A stretch of DNA of 64,000 nucleotides from Zygaena filipendulae. Taxonomy: Eukaryota; Arthropoda; Insecta; Lepidoptera; Zygaenidae. Numbering within the stretch: the first letter of the stretch is position 1; every line of letters starts with the position of its first letter. A model generated the notes under the pieces. It saw nothing but the letters and a program-made list of their open reading frames with translations, made no database searches and was not told the origin of the DNA. The stretch covers positions 1,500,501 through 1,564,500 of the forward strand of contig OU015663.1 of NCBI GenBank assembly GCA_907165275.2. Direction: 5' to 3'. Shown piece by piece: positions 1 to 11,100 of this stretch. The position numbers were made by a program, and so were the translations under genes.

Positions 1-2844
1 AACTTCAGCCACAGTTTTAGTTTGGTAAGTTGTACTTATCTCCATGTCTGTAAATTTGCTATCAAAATTGCCCTTATAACAATCCCAGTTATAGTCAGTC
101 TTGTGTATTTTAAAGGTAAGATTTAAATTCAAGATATCCTGAAAGTCCTTAAGTGCAAATGGAAAGATAGCTGTAGAAGAAATTATGTTTTGTCTGTGGA
201 GCGATTCAAGTTTACGGAATAATGGGTGACTCTGTATGGCCAATAATTTGATAAGGAATCTTACTTTGAGATAGTAGAACCTTAGGTTAAGAGGAGGAGT
301 ATTACACTCGACCTCTAAAGAATTTATTGGAGTAGTACGAAAGGCACCAGTTATACAACGAAGACAATTATTCTGTATGACTGTCAGTTTGTCCATGAGC
401 CTGTTGTTAGAGGCATAACACAGAAATCCATATTCAAAATGACTGCGCACAATAGCTTTGTATAGTATTAAAAGAATTTTTGGATCAGCCCCCCAGTAAG
501 TTCTAGTGAGGGATCTTAAAATGTTGGTAGCCTTGGAAGCTCGAACAGATAAACATTCCACATATTTATTCCATGATAAATTATTATTAAAAATAACTCC
601 TAAAAATTTTATTGTTGTGACTATAGGTAACCTAATGTTGTCGTAAATAATGTTAACATTGCAAGGCTGGAGTTTATTAAAAACCATTACTTTGGTTTTA
701 TCTGTGCTAACATCCAAATTAAGAGAGGACAGATAGTTGCTAAGATGTTGTAAAGCAGTATTTAACTTCAATGCTACATCATCAACATTTGTGCCAGCAG
801 CATACACTACTAGATCATCTGCAAATTGTAAATTTGTCACATGAGAACCCAAAACTTGATTCAATTTATGGATATACAAAATGAAAATAAGGGGACTAAG
901 AATACCCCCTTGACATACACCTTTATATGAGAGTCTTGGCCCCAGCAGTTTATTATTAAGTTTAACAAAAACTTGCCTGCCATGTAAGAAATTAAAAATC
1001 CATGATATAATTTTTAAAGGAAAGCCAATAGCAGCAAGTTCACCTGTCAGAACATGGAGGTTAACATTATTGAATGCACCCACTATATCAAAGAACACAC
1101 CAATCAAGATCTGTTTACTACTAAAAGCCCTAGCTATGTCCAGATGAAGATACAACAGACTCTCACGAGTGGAGCGCCCACGCCGAAAGCCAAATTGATT
1201 TGAAGGTAAGATGCAATAGTGTTCAATGAAAAATTCGATTCTTTGTTTCAAGAGCTGTTCAAAAATCTTTCCTACACAAGAAGTTAGAGTAATGGGTCTG
1301 TATGAGTTAATATTATTCTTGTCTTTATCTGGCTTCAAAATAGGGATTATGCAATCTGTTTTCCATTCAGCTGGAATGACTGAGTTACTCCACAGTTGAT
1401 TAAAAATTGATAGGACTACTGTTTTACTTTGTTTGTCAAGAGCTTTAAACATTTTGAATGGTATGTTATCAAGTCCACAAGCTGTGTCTCTTCTAGATGA
1501 TATAGCAGATTCAAGTTCTTTTAAAGTGAAAGGTTTTACTAAAAATTCGTTACCACTATTGATATTATGTGTATTACTGGGTTCTTGAAACAAGGACTCA
1601 ACTGTATCAGGAGTATATTTTTGAAGAAACTCCGAAAGCCACTGATTAGAAAAGTTACTATGTTTTTTACTGCTTGTTTGTGTTTTGTTGAATTTTTTCA
1701 TCATATTCCAGATATAAGATAGAGGGGTATTTCTATTAAAAGATTCACAGAGTGACATCCAGCTTAATTTGGCTTCTCTCTTTATAACTAATTTTCTAAC
1801 AGCTTGCAATCTTTTAAAATTGATGTAAGTCTCCTCACAGGGGTCAGCTTTGAAAGCAACATAAGCCTTCTTAACATTTAGTGAAGCTTCAGCACAAATA
1901 TTGTTCCACCACGGCAGTGGAATTCTGGTTTTCTTTTTTGTGGAAGAAATTGTAGGAGGTTGCTTAGACTTACTCTTACAAAAACAAGAATTTTCTAAAG
2001 CAAAATTTAAAATATTTATTAATTCCTGATATGACACCGTAGGGTCTGAGCTATTGAAATTGTAATTACTAATCAGGTGCGAAACTGTTTCCTGATACTT
2101 GTTCCAATCAATCAAACGAAAATTAGGTCGAGAAGGACAAGCACCAACATCACCTTCAATATTTTGGACTGCATTGTTAATTTTTAAATTTGTCATTACA
2201 GGAAAATGATAACTACCCAGTGCATCATCGTGGACGGACCAGTCACACAATAAAGAAATTGATGGAGAAACTATAGATAAATCAAGAGCATTTTGTCTCC
2301 ACACATGAGAGCCCACCGCCGTCATCTGCCCATCATTTAAAAGAACAAGATTATTATCTACGATACTTTGAAATACGGTGCGACCTCTCACATCTGTGGA
2401 GGCGCAACCCCATACTGAATGATAAGCATTAAAATCGCCCGCAAGCAAGACTGGCTCTGGAAGACTAGCAATCAAGTTATCTAATTTGGATTTACTAAAT
2501 CTAGGAGTACTGTTTATGGGTAGGTATAGACTAACAATAGTTAAAAGTTTATTATTACCGTATTTTAAACGAATAGCAATATTTTGAAGGGAGTTATCCC
2601 AGCTTGTATTAATATTATCAAAATCTAAATAATTTTTTACCAATATGGCAACACCATTATGGTCGTTGCCTGAATCTAAACGTACTAAATTGTAGCCTCT
2701 AATATTAAACTGTTGATGAGATTTGAGCCAAGTTTCGCATAATATAGCAACATCAATATCATTCTCCCTTAAAAATTGAAAAAATATGTGATGTTTGTTT
2801 AATATACTCTGAGCATTCCATTGAATAATTCGTAACTGATCCAT
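1..2844 (-). CDS. LINE ORF2: endonuclease plus reverse transcriptase (partial, open to window edge)
   Basis: The ATG at 2844 opens 948 codons with no stop down to base 1. The N-terminal part is an exonuclease-endonuclease-phosphatase domain: WNAQSI near residue 8, ETWL near 41, GDFNAYHSVWG near 135. The last expected endonuclease motif, usually SDHxPV, reads SYHFPV (about 2175-2215), so the catalytic aspartate appears replaced by tyrosine. The reverse transcriptase follows: FFDI (motif A aspartate, about 1085-1105), QGGILSP and the catalytic FADD box (about 811-830). A downstream thumb-like region continues to the edge. In this family the protein nicks the target and primes cDNA synthesis from it. 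The frame is 16 bases behind ORF1, so it is probably translated by reinitiation. Confidence 0.93.
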   Translation of the reverse strand, partial: MDQLRIIQWNAQSILNKHHIFFQFLRENDIDVAILCETWLKSHQQFNIRGYNLVRLDSGNDHNGVAILVKNYLDFDNINTSWDNSLQNIAIRLKYGNNKLLTIVSLYLPINSTPRFSKSKLDNLIASLPEPVLLAGDFNAYHSVWGCASTDVRGRTVFQSIVDNNLVLLNDGQMTAVGSHVWRQNALDLSIVSPSISLLCDWSVHDDALGSYHFPVMTNLKINNAVQNIEGDVGACPSRPNFRLIDWNKYQETVSHLISNYNFNSSDPTVSYQELINILNFALENSCFCKSKSKQPPTISSTKKKTRIPLPWWNNICAEASLNVKKAYVAFKADPCEETYINFKRLQAVRKLVIKREAKLSWMSLCESFNRNTPLSYIWNMMKKFNKTQTSSKKHSNFSNQWLSEFLQKYTPDTVESLFQEPSNTHNINSGNEFLVKPFTLKELESAISSRRDTACGLDNIPFKMFKALDKQSKTVVLSIFNQLWSNSVIPAEWKTDCIIPILKPDKDKNNINSYRPITLTSCVGKIFEQLLKQRIEFFIEHYCILPSNQFGFRRGRSTRESLLYLHLDIARAFSSKQILIGVFFDIVGAFNNVNLHVLTGELAAIGFPLKIISWIFNFLHGRQVFVKLNNKLLGPRLSYKGVCQGGILSPLIFILYIHKLNQVLGSHVTNLQFADDLVVYAAGTNVDDVALKLNTALQHLSNYLSSLNLDVSTDKTKVMVFNKLQPCNVNIIYDNIRLPIVTTIKFLGVIFNNNLSWNKYVECLSVRASKATNILRSLTRTYWGADPKILLILYKAIVRSHFEYGFLCYASNNRLMDKLTVIQNNCLRCITGAFRTTPINSLEVECNTPPLNLRFYYLKVRFLIKLLAIQSHPLFRKLESLHRQNIISSTAIFPFALKDFQDILNLNLTFKIHKTDYNWDCYKGNFDSKFTDMEISTTYQTKTVAEV

Positions 2845-2860
2845 TAAAAATAAAAATAAA

Positions 2861-4006
2861 CTAAATTTTTTTGGAATTTATAATGTTACGGAGAATATCT
2901 AAAATATTTTTAGAACTTACTGGTTGTTTTTCTGTTTTATTTAAAGTAATAACTTTTACAATAGTCTCTACTAAGACGTTCATTATGGAATCTGTCCTGA
3001 GTAAAGTCAATAAGTCTTCTGTGCTGTTTGTCAGTTTAGGGAAGTTTGCATTTGCAATGTGGGCATAGGATTGTTGTCTCTTGAGTACCTTCTCTTTGTT
3101 TTCAACTATCTTTTGTTGTTTAACAGAACACTGGGCTGAAATGGCAATGTGATTTTGAGAACAGTGCACACATTTTGCATCTTTAGAGTCTACAGTGCAC
3201 TCCTTAAAGCTATGACCCTCGCCGCAGATGGAACAACGCTGAGAGTTTTTGCAGAATTTGGCAATATGACCATAACGCAAGCATTTGAGGCATTGCTGTA
3301 CTGGTGGAATGTATGCGCGAACTTCAAATCTCCAGCTGTTAAGATTGACGCTTTCTGGTAACTCTGGACACGAAAAAGAGATAGCAACAGTTTTAGTAGG
3401 TACCATCTTTACCGTATTATCTGATTTCTCTCTGCGCATGAACCGACGTACGCAGATAATGTTTTTGGAGCTTGACAATGCACAGAATATCTGGTAGTTG
3501 GACAGATTTGTAGGTACGTGGTGAATAACACCCGTCTTTTCTGTCGCTGAGGCAGGTAACGAAGCTTTTATCTTGTACAGATCTAAAAAGGCCTTATTAC
3601 TTATGGCGGCATTTGCCAGCCCTGGCCTTTCGAATATGACACCAATTTTGTATTTATTAATTCGCTGTAACTGTTTAATGCCCTTATTATGTCTTTTGAG
3701 ACAATTCGAAAGCCACATCATGTCTTTGTCCCCGATAGGTTTGTCAACTTCAGTACTTTCGTAAAAAACAATATATTCAAACGAACCTCCATCTTCAGGA
3801 TACAGTCGAATGTAGCCTGGTACCTGGTAGGACGCGTACGCATCCTTCTCCTGCTGAGATTTCAATTGGGACGACGCTCCAGCACCGCCGCCTGACTCCT
3901 CGGCGTCACCGTCCCCGGAATCTTCAGACGGCAGTGAGAAGATACTCGCTTCATCTGGATCTACACCATCTTTTTTTCTTCGCTTCTTCCCCGAATGTTT
4001 TCCCAT
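2861..4006 (-). CDS. LINE ORF1: gag-like nucleic-acid-binding protein, 381 aa
   Basis: Start ATG at 4006, stop at 2861. The N-terminus is basic (GKHSGKKRRKK), then an acidic and glycine-rich stretch, then a central region of the jockey ORF1 type, then three cysteine-histidine knuckles: CLKCLRYGHIAKFC (CX2CX4HX4C), CSICGEGHSFKEC (CX2CX3HX4C) and CVHCSQNHIAISAQC (CX2CX3HX6C). Such proteins coat the element RNA and act as chaperones. The frame is intact. A long GC-poor tail follows the knuckles. Several short frames on the opposite strand are shadows of this one. Confidence 0.92.
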   Translation of the reverse strand: MGKHSGKKRRKKDGVDPDEASIFSLPSEDSGDGDAEESGGGAGASSQLKSQQEKDAYASYQVPGYIRLYPEDGGSFEYIVFYESTEVDKPIGDKDMMWLSNCLKRHNKGIKQLQRINKYKIGVIFERPGLANAAISNKAFLDLYKIKASLPASATEKTGVIHHVPTNLSNYQIFCALSSSKNIICVRRFMRREKSDNTVKMVPTKTVAISFSCPELPESVNLNSWRFEVRAYIPPVQQCLKCLRYGHIAKFCKNSQRCSICGEGHSFKECTVDSKDAKCVHCSQNHIAISAQCSVKQQKIVENKEKVLKRQQSYAHIANANFPKLTNSTEDLLTLLRTDSIMNVLVETIVKVITLNKTEKQPVSSKNILDILRNIINSKKI

Positions 4007-4578
4007 ACTTTTTAACTAAATAAACGCTTTTTACTATTAAAAGATATTTTATTTCGCAAAATTGTAAAAAAAGGCGCCTTTCACTTCGAACGTTCCCGCG
4101 CTTTTTTCCCAAATCGGGAACGTTAACCGTTGAAAATGTTTACAAGTTCGCAAACTTCAAAAAAGTTTTTTTTTATTTATTACATGGCCATGGAAGCTAG
4201 CTCCTTCAGCCTCACAAACTTCAAAAGGAAAACAGTGTTGCCGTTACTCAAATAAAATTCTTCTTTGGTAAAAATATCTTTGGATAAAAATAAAAATATT
4301 CCTACTTGTCACTTTTGGCACTTTTGGCCAAAATGTCAGCCAAAATCACATACTAGGTAATAAACGTAATTTAATGTTAAGTTAAAAGGATGCTCCTTTT
4401 TATTGGTTCAAATCTAATCTCCCAATTTATAATTAGAGGTGTGTCACAGGTTTAGTTTTAGGCTCAGTAACAGCTAATGAAAGTTCACAGACTTGTAAAA
4501 ACGATTGTATAAAAACCCTACTATTTATTTTAGACGTTTGATTTACAAACTATACTTTGAAAAATCTAATACAGAAAA
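4007..4578. other. Probable LINE 5' UTR and spacer
   Basis: No coding frame is supported here. The first 100-200 bases right of ORF1 should be the LINE 5' untranslated region with its internal promoter, but I cannot see its end. The rest is AT-rich spacer with no motif I recognise. Confidence 0.4.
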
Positions 4579-5037
4579 ACATGAATTTGTGGCGAATTGG
4601 AACGCACCCGCCCGGACCGTAAAAAAAAATCAACTTGAGTTGCTTCTACTACTACGGTACTAAGATTAGGGATAGCTAGTTTAATTGTGATTCTGAGTCG
4701 ATGCCTAGTATTGTGCAAAAAGTTGCTTTAATATAATTTCTAAGACTTCTGGAGAATATAGAGTTTATCAAGAATGTCAAAGATTTTTTAAGTTTCTCAC
4801 GACATCCCGCAACCCTTCCAAACACGGGAGAGGAACAGCGAGGCACCACGGCCGACGCTGCAGACCGCTCCTTTCCCAATTATATTAAAGCAACTTTTTG
4901 CACAATACTAGGCATCGACTCAGAATCACACTTATACTAGCTATCCCTAATCTTAGTACCGTAGTAGTAGAAGCAACTCAAGTTGATTTTTTTTTACGGT
5001 CCGGGCGGGTGCGTTCCAATTCGCCACAAATTCATGT
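4579..5037. mobile_element. Foldback element with 160-bp terminal inverted repeats
   Basis: Bases 4579-4738 are the reverse complement of 4878-5037 with only a few mismatches; both ends read ACATGAATTTGTGGCGAATT inward. The 139-bp centre has no coding frame. No clear target-site duplication was found. It ends 124 bases before the start codon of the gene at 5162, so it sits in that gene's promoter or 5' UTR. The family is not one I can name. Confidence 0.85.
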
Positions 5038-5161
5038 AAACAAAAAAATGTATTTGCAGGCAAATTTGTTCATTTTTTTTTAAATAATGACTGCTGGCGG
5101 AAATTTCAAATAAGAAACAAACGTTTGTCATCATTTCGTTTAGAAATAATTATTATTTTTG

Positions 5162-8100
5162 ATGATGTCTTTAATGGATTTTAATAGAGAGTTTTTACGC
5201 GAGCTTAGAAAAATTGAATTATCAGGTGAAGCTCACATCACGATCAGTGATGACATTAGTCCAGCGTTAAAAAAATATATTAAAACACTACACAACATAA
5301 GATTCGATGACGGTTTCTATCATACTTACTATGGAGACATAAAACGTACTGTTGTTAGTTTTGTTACCTATTGGGATGAGACGATAGATAAAATAATAGT
5401 GGAAGCCGACAATTATCGTAACACTTCAGACAGGGAAACTCTCCTGACGTTGATGGAAAGAACGATCGAGATCCACCATACGAAGCAAATCAACTTCGGC
5501 AAAGAGTACTTACCTGTGCGAAACGCAAACGAAAAAGCTATTTACGAAGATATAGAACGGCAATACAACGATTTTACGGTAAAACTGTTCGATCTTCGGT
5601 CTCAGATTGAGCGACTGGACAAGAAGGAGAAAGTTGAAGAGTTTCGCCGGTCTCATTTCGATCTTGGCCTCAACAAGAAACAGAATCTATTCCAATTCAC
5701 TCACACGTTCATTGCAATGACACTGGCTGATTATGTTAGTTTATTTGTACAATCAAAACCCGACCTTATTCCTTTGTATTATGTTGTTTTGTCTTGTTTT
5801 GATTCAAAATGACGCGGGCGGTTACTTTAAAAATGAAACCCTATGTTTCCTTCGTTCACTGCTATCATGATCATCTTCATCGTCGTAGTGAAGGAGTGAA
5901 GGAAAACATCGTGAGGAACGCACACGTACATTTTGAATTTTGATCACATCAAAGTTAGCTTTCCGATGGCTCACTAGTGATATTTTTTATCGCGGCGATA
6001 TACTTTGACATAGCGATATTGCCAGAATATTATAGTAAAACTAGCTGTTCCCCGCGGTTTCACCCGCCTTAATTTCGGAGCACCCGTGGGAATCCCGGGA
6101 TAAAAAGTACCCTATGTCCTTCTTTGTACCCCTGAAAATACGTGTATGCAAAATTTCATGATGATCGGTAGAGCCGTTAAGGAGTGGAAACGTGACAAAC
6201 TAACAAATAAACTTAATTTGCATTTATAATATTAGTTAGGATGTTTAACTTTATAATTCTTTTCGTCCATCTGGTTGACCAGCGGAGATCGCCTATTGGT
6301 GCTACTTATCAATATCTACTTACTACACCTAGATTTGATTTTTTCTGCATTTTAATTGTAATGTGGAATAATCTAATATATAAAATTCTCGTGTCACAAT
6401 GTTCGTTCCCATACTCCTCCGAAACGGCTTGACCGATTCTCATGAAATTTTATATGCATATTCAGTAGGTCTGAGAATCGGCTACTATCTACTTTTCATC
6501 CCGGAATCCCCGCGGGAACTCCGAAACTCACGCGGGTGGAACCGCGGGGCACAGCTAGTGTTCTCATAAATTCATTCGCTCCCTTATATCCCCCCCCTTC
6601 CCCCCCGAAGACCCACAACATCAGGGTGAGCGTGGAGGAGATATGGCTGCGCATGCGCAACAACTTGGCGGCGCTGCGCGGCTCGTGTGGCGACGACTAC
6701 AGCAGCCTGATGGACGATCTGTACGAGAGGAACAAGGAGCTCCTGCACATGCGCAGGCGGGAGAAGCGACAGACCGTTGAGATGGCCGAAGTTAGGAATT
6801 CATATATGGACGCAGATAATAACATGTGTTAACCCTCAAAATTAAGTTATTGATTCAGAACAATTTATTGAGAGTTAGGGAACATTTATTAGTTATGTGT
6901 TTACCTTAATACATTGCTTAAATATGGAACTATTGAACATAAAAAATGTTGACACAAAATGGCGCTATACTTTTAAAACATGATTTACTCAAAATTTCTC
7001 CAATGTGGGTTAACACACTATTGCTTATCTATATCTATAATATATATATAATAACTAGATACCTATGTATTTAGAAAGCTTCACCCGCGGTAATTTAGGA
7101 ATTCCCGCTGAGATTCAGGGATATTTGCTTTTCTGTAACAAACAAACAAACCCACATCCACATTTTATATTAACAAGGACTATAGCTTTTTCCCGCGTTT
7201 CGGAGACCTCGCGGATACTCCGAGATAAAAGTATTTACTACCCTACTTATATTTTTTCTGTATCTACCTTGACAACGTGTACCTAGGTAGTATGCAAAAT
7301 TTTATGTAGTTTCTTTCACGTCGAAATCGGAGTTCTCGTGGGAGTAGCCTATGTCCTTCTCTGTACCCATGAGAACGTGTATGCAAAATTTCGTGGTGAT
7401 CGGTTGAGCCGTTTTGCCATGAAAGCGTAACAAACAAACAAACAAAAAACCAAATACACTTTCGCATTTATAATATTAGTAAGGATTAGAAGAAGTAATA
7501 TAACACATTTGTATAGCTAGTTAGTATTTCGGAATACCCTCACGCGAATTCTGCAATTATGGTCCTTCGCGCCGGATTCACATCCAATTATTATAATCGA
7601 ATTGCACATTTTTTTTTTTATAGCTGACGTTAGCAATTGAATCATTGAAAGAGAAAATAAATGATTTCGAAGAGTACGCGCCGATCCAAAAGCTCGAGAT
7701 AGAAGTGAAGTTTTGGGAGGGAAAAATCAAAGAGTTCAACGAAATTGTGGACATTCTCAACAAACTGAAGGCGGAGCGGGATGAGATCCTCAAACAAGAA
7801 GAACACATGAAGTCTATGAGGTGGTGATTGAACATAAATCAGTAGATACCTATGTTGTTTCATATAAGCCTTTATATTTAAAGCAGTTTATATGTAAATA
7901 TTTAATTAATACCTATTATATAAAGGTAAGTTTGTAAATAATCTAAGGAACTATTGAACCGATTCAAAAATTATTTCACTGATAGGAAATTACCTACAGT
8001 ATTGACATTGGATACCTACTTTTATGAAGAGTTCACATGGAAATATGAAATTCACGCGAGTAATACGTATAAATAACTTATAAACCTATTTGGAGTATTT

Positions 8101-11100
8101 GGTGTGTAGTTTCGACTAATTTAGGTCTTGAAATAGGAGAAAGGTTGAAAGTGAAATGAAGGTGGATTTCTGATTTGCAGTTGTACTGAACTCGCGGGCC
8201 CTAAGCAGACATGCTGGCACAATATTATACAAAATATAAAAGAAAGAAAAGCTATGTTAGAAGAGAAAATTATTGAAAACGCCAAGGCTTTGGTCACGTT
8301 TTTCAGCGTAAGACGTGGTATGGATCTATTTCTTGTCATACTTCCTTGCTGACAATGTCTTCACTATCAGCACCATAAAACACAATAAAATTAACTTTTA
8401 ACCATTTTACATCGACATGAAAATATATTGTACCTAAGTGACAGGGCCGCCATCTTTGGTTCCCGCCAAAACTCCCTACCTTTACCTTCAATGGAACTTC
8501 AGTTTATTTTTTCTGATTTTTAACGTATTAAGCATTGGCTCGTATGACGTACGGACCCGACGAGATAGGCGTGTACTGCCAGGACGAGTTCGGACACCAG
8601 GTCTACATATCCGTGACCGGCCTGACTCTGTACCATATGAACTGCGAGGGAGCTCTGTATACGGTACCATGATATGACTATAGTACATAATATACGTAAC
8701 TATAAAAAAAATTATAGGTCTAGGTTACTAATTGTTCTTCAAAAGCTAAATCTAAACTCAATTAGACGTTGTTATGAACTTTAATAGAAGAAGCTGATAA
8801 TTTTCAAACGGCTGAACAGATTTTCTAATGGATAAGAACGCTTGCTATCTAGTTACCAACTTTTTAACTTACTGTTACTGTTATCTTGAAACCTAGAATT
8901 AATATAATATGTAGGTACCTACTTGTAGCCGTTGTTGTCCAAAATAAACGAAAAAAAAAAATTAAAACTGAATCAGAATCGGTTCAGCCGTTTGGGAGCT
9001 ACGAAACAGACACACGGATAAAATTATTGCTTACAGCACCCCTCTGTTTGCGTCGGGGTTTGCCTTGCCTAATAGATAATAATAAAAAATAGATATAAAA
9101 ACCAAACCATAGATAAAAATAAAATGGTATATCAGCTTGGACCTAGTATCAAGGATCTAGTATCTAGTATCACGGATATACTAACGGAGTAGTGAAAACC
9201 ACGCGTGATTATACACTGTTTAGGTATCTACACTAGCGATCCCGTGCGGTTTCAACCGTAATAATTTCGGAGTTCCCGCGGAATTTTTCCATACAAATTT
9301 TGCAACCCCTTTTCACTCCATTAGGGGTTGAATTTTCATCAAAAATCCCTTCTTATCGGATATCCACGTCACATAAAGAGCACACCCTCCAAGTTTCAGG
9401 TCTCTATGATCAGCGGCTTAGGCTGTGCGTCGATCCATCGGTCATTCAGGACAAAGCATTTTAGGTACCTCTATATCTACGTATAGACAATCTCACCATA
9501 ATAATACATTATTTTTATCTCACATATATCTATAATAGCGATATTCAATTGACACTATTTCGGAAAAGGCATGCATATACATATACATGACGTCTGTTTT
9601 CAGGGTCTCCTCACATAATATACTCCCTACGCGACGGACGATGGACCTAATATGTAAGGAGACCCTTATCAATCCAGTAGCGGTGCGGCTTTTTAGTTTT
9701 GCTTGAATCAAACTTGTCCTTCTGATAGTCTATCAAAACCACCCCAAGGTCACGGGCACAAGCAAGTACTTGTACGACGCGATGGGCCGCTACTGGGTGG
9801 ACGAGCTCGGCGCCAAGGTGTACCAGAACGGGGCGTGCACGAGCCAGTACTCGCTGGGCGAGGACCTGCTGCTCCACAGGACGACGCGCGACTGCGGCCA
9901 CTCCGACGGCCGCAGCAGGCGCTGCATGATGGAGTTCAGAGACCGCACGCAGCGGGAGATGCTGCCGGCCACTGAACACGTCGACATCAAAGGTAGGTCG
10001 ACGTTATAGGGTCGTCAGACATCTATACTAATATTTTAGAGAGCAAAAGTTTGTGAGTTTGTGACGTTGTAGGGGGTTATCTACTGAACCGATTTTGAAA
10101 ATTCTTTCACTTATAGGAAGCTACAGTGGTTCTGAGTGTCATAGGGTACTTTTTATTTCGAAATTGCCTCGGCAACTCCGAATTTCCCGCGGGTAAAACC
10201 ACGGGGGAACAGCTATCCCAACCAGTTAATTTGGAACAGCCAGTTAATTTGGACACATTAATTTTGCTTTTTTAAATTAATGAAATTATACTTCCGGGGC
10301 GCGTCCATTAATCACGTGTGGCTCGAAAGGGGGGGCGGGGTTACCCCTTGGTTATAACGCTTTAAAGTTTAGGAATGGAGGCTCGTAATGCCTCATATGC
10401 ATGTAAAAACTGTACCTGTGACGTCGCGCGACATTTCGACTCAATAAGAGCGAAAATCGCGCAGCTATAGGTACCTGTCCTGCGGTTTCGCTTGCTACAT
10501 AAGGGGAACGTATTTTCCAGAGACGTTGGACGCGGAAACAGTGAAGTACTTATGGGACAGTTTCGGCTCCATACTCCACGACGCGCTGCACGACGTGGCG
10601 CTGGCGGAGTCCAAGAATCCGATACACTACCTCGCGCACAGACTGTTGTACCACAAGTAAGCGATGGGCATACCAAAGACATAACATTGATATAATATGT
10701 ATAAGAAAAACAATTCAAATATTAGTAGCTAACTTAAAGATCTAGCTGGTCTCTAAGGTTATTACGGAGAAAAGTAAAGAGCCATGTCCCAAGTTCAAAT
10801 CAGTCTGTTAACTATTTCGTCGCAAACATCCAAATTATAGTTAGCTGTGACCCGCGGTCTCACCCGCGGTAATTTCGGAGTTCCCGCGGAAAAGTCCGGG
10901 ATAAAAAGCACCCTATGTCCTTCTCTGTACCCCTGACAACGTGCATGCCAAATTTCATCCAAATCCGTTCAGCCGTTTTTGCGTGGATTAGTAACAAACA
11001 TCCACACTTTCACATTTATAATATTAGTAGGATTTATTCTTTCTTGCACAAAGGAACAAATGGCGAACTTAATGCCTTGCGGCATTCTCTGACAGTTAAC

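Larger units (their letters stand above)
1..4006 (-). mobile_element. Jockey-like non-LTR retrotransposon (LINE), 3' end cut by window edge
   Basis: Two open frames lie head to tail on the minus strand: a zinc-knuckle ORF1 (2861-4006) and an endonuclease/reverse transcriptase ORF2 (1-2844), separated by 16 bases. This order is that of jockey/CR1-type LINEs. Neither frame has an internal stop or frameshift, so the copy is young or under recent selection. The 5' UTR boundary to the right of 4006 could not be fixed and no target-site duplication can be seen because the 3' end is outside the window. Confidence 0.93.

Noticed and set aside
7578..7863. Minus-strand frames over 7624-7820
   Set aside because: Antisense of DPY-30 gene exon 3, whose plus-strand frame has matching splice phases.
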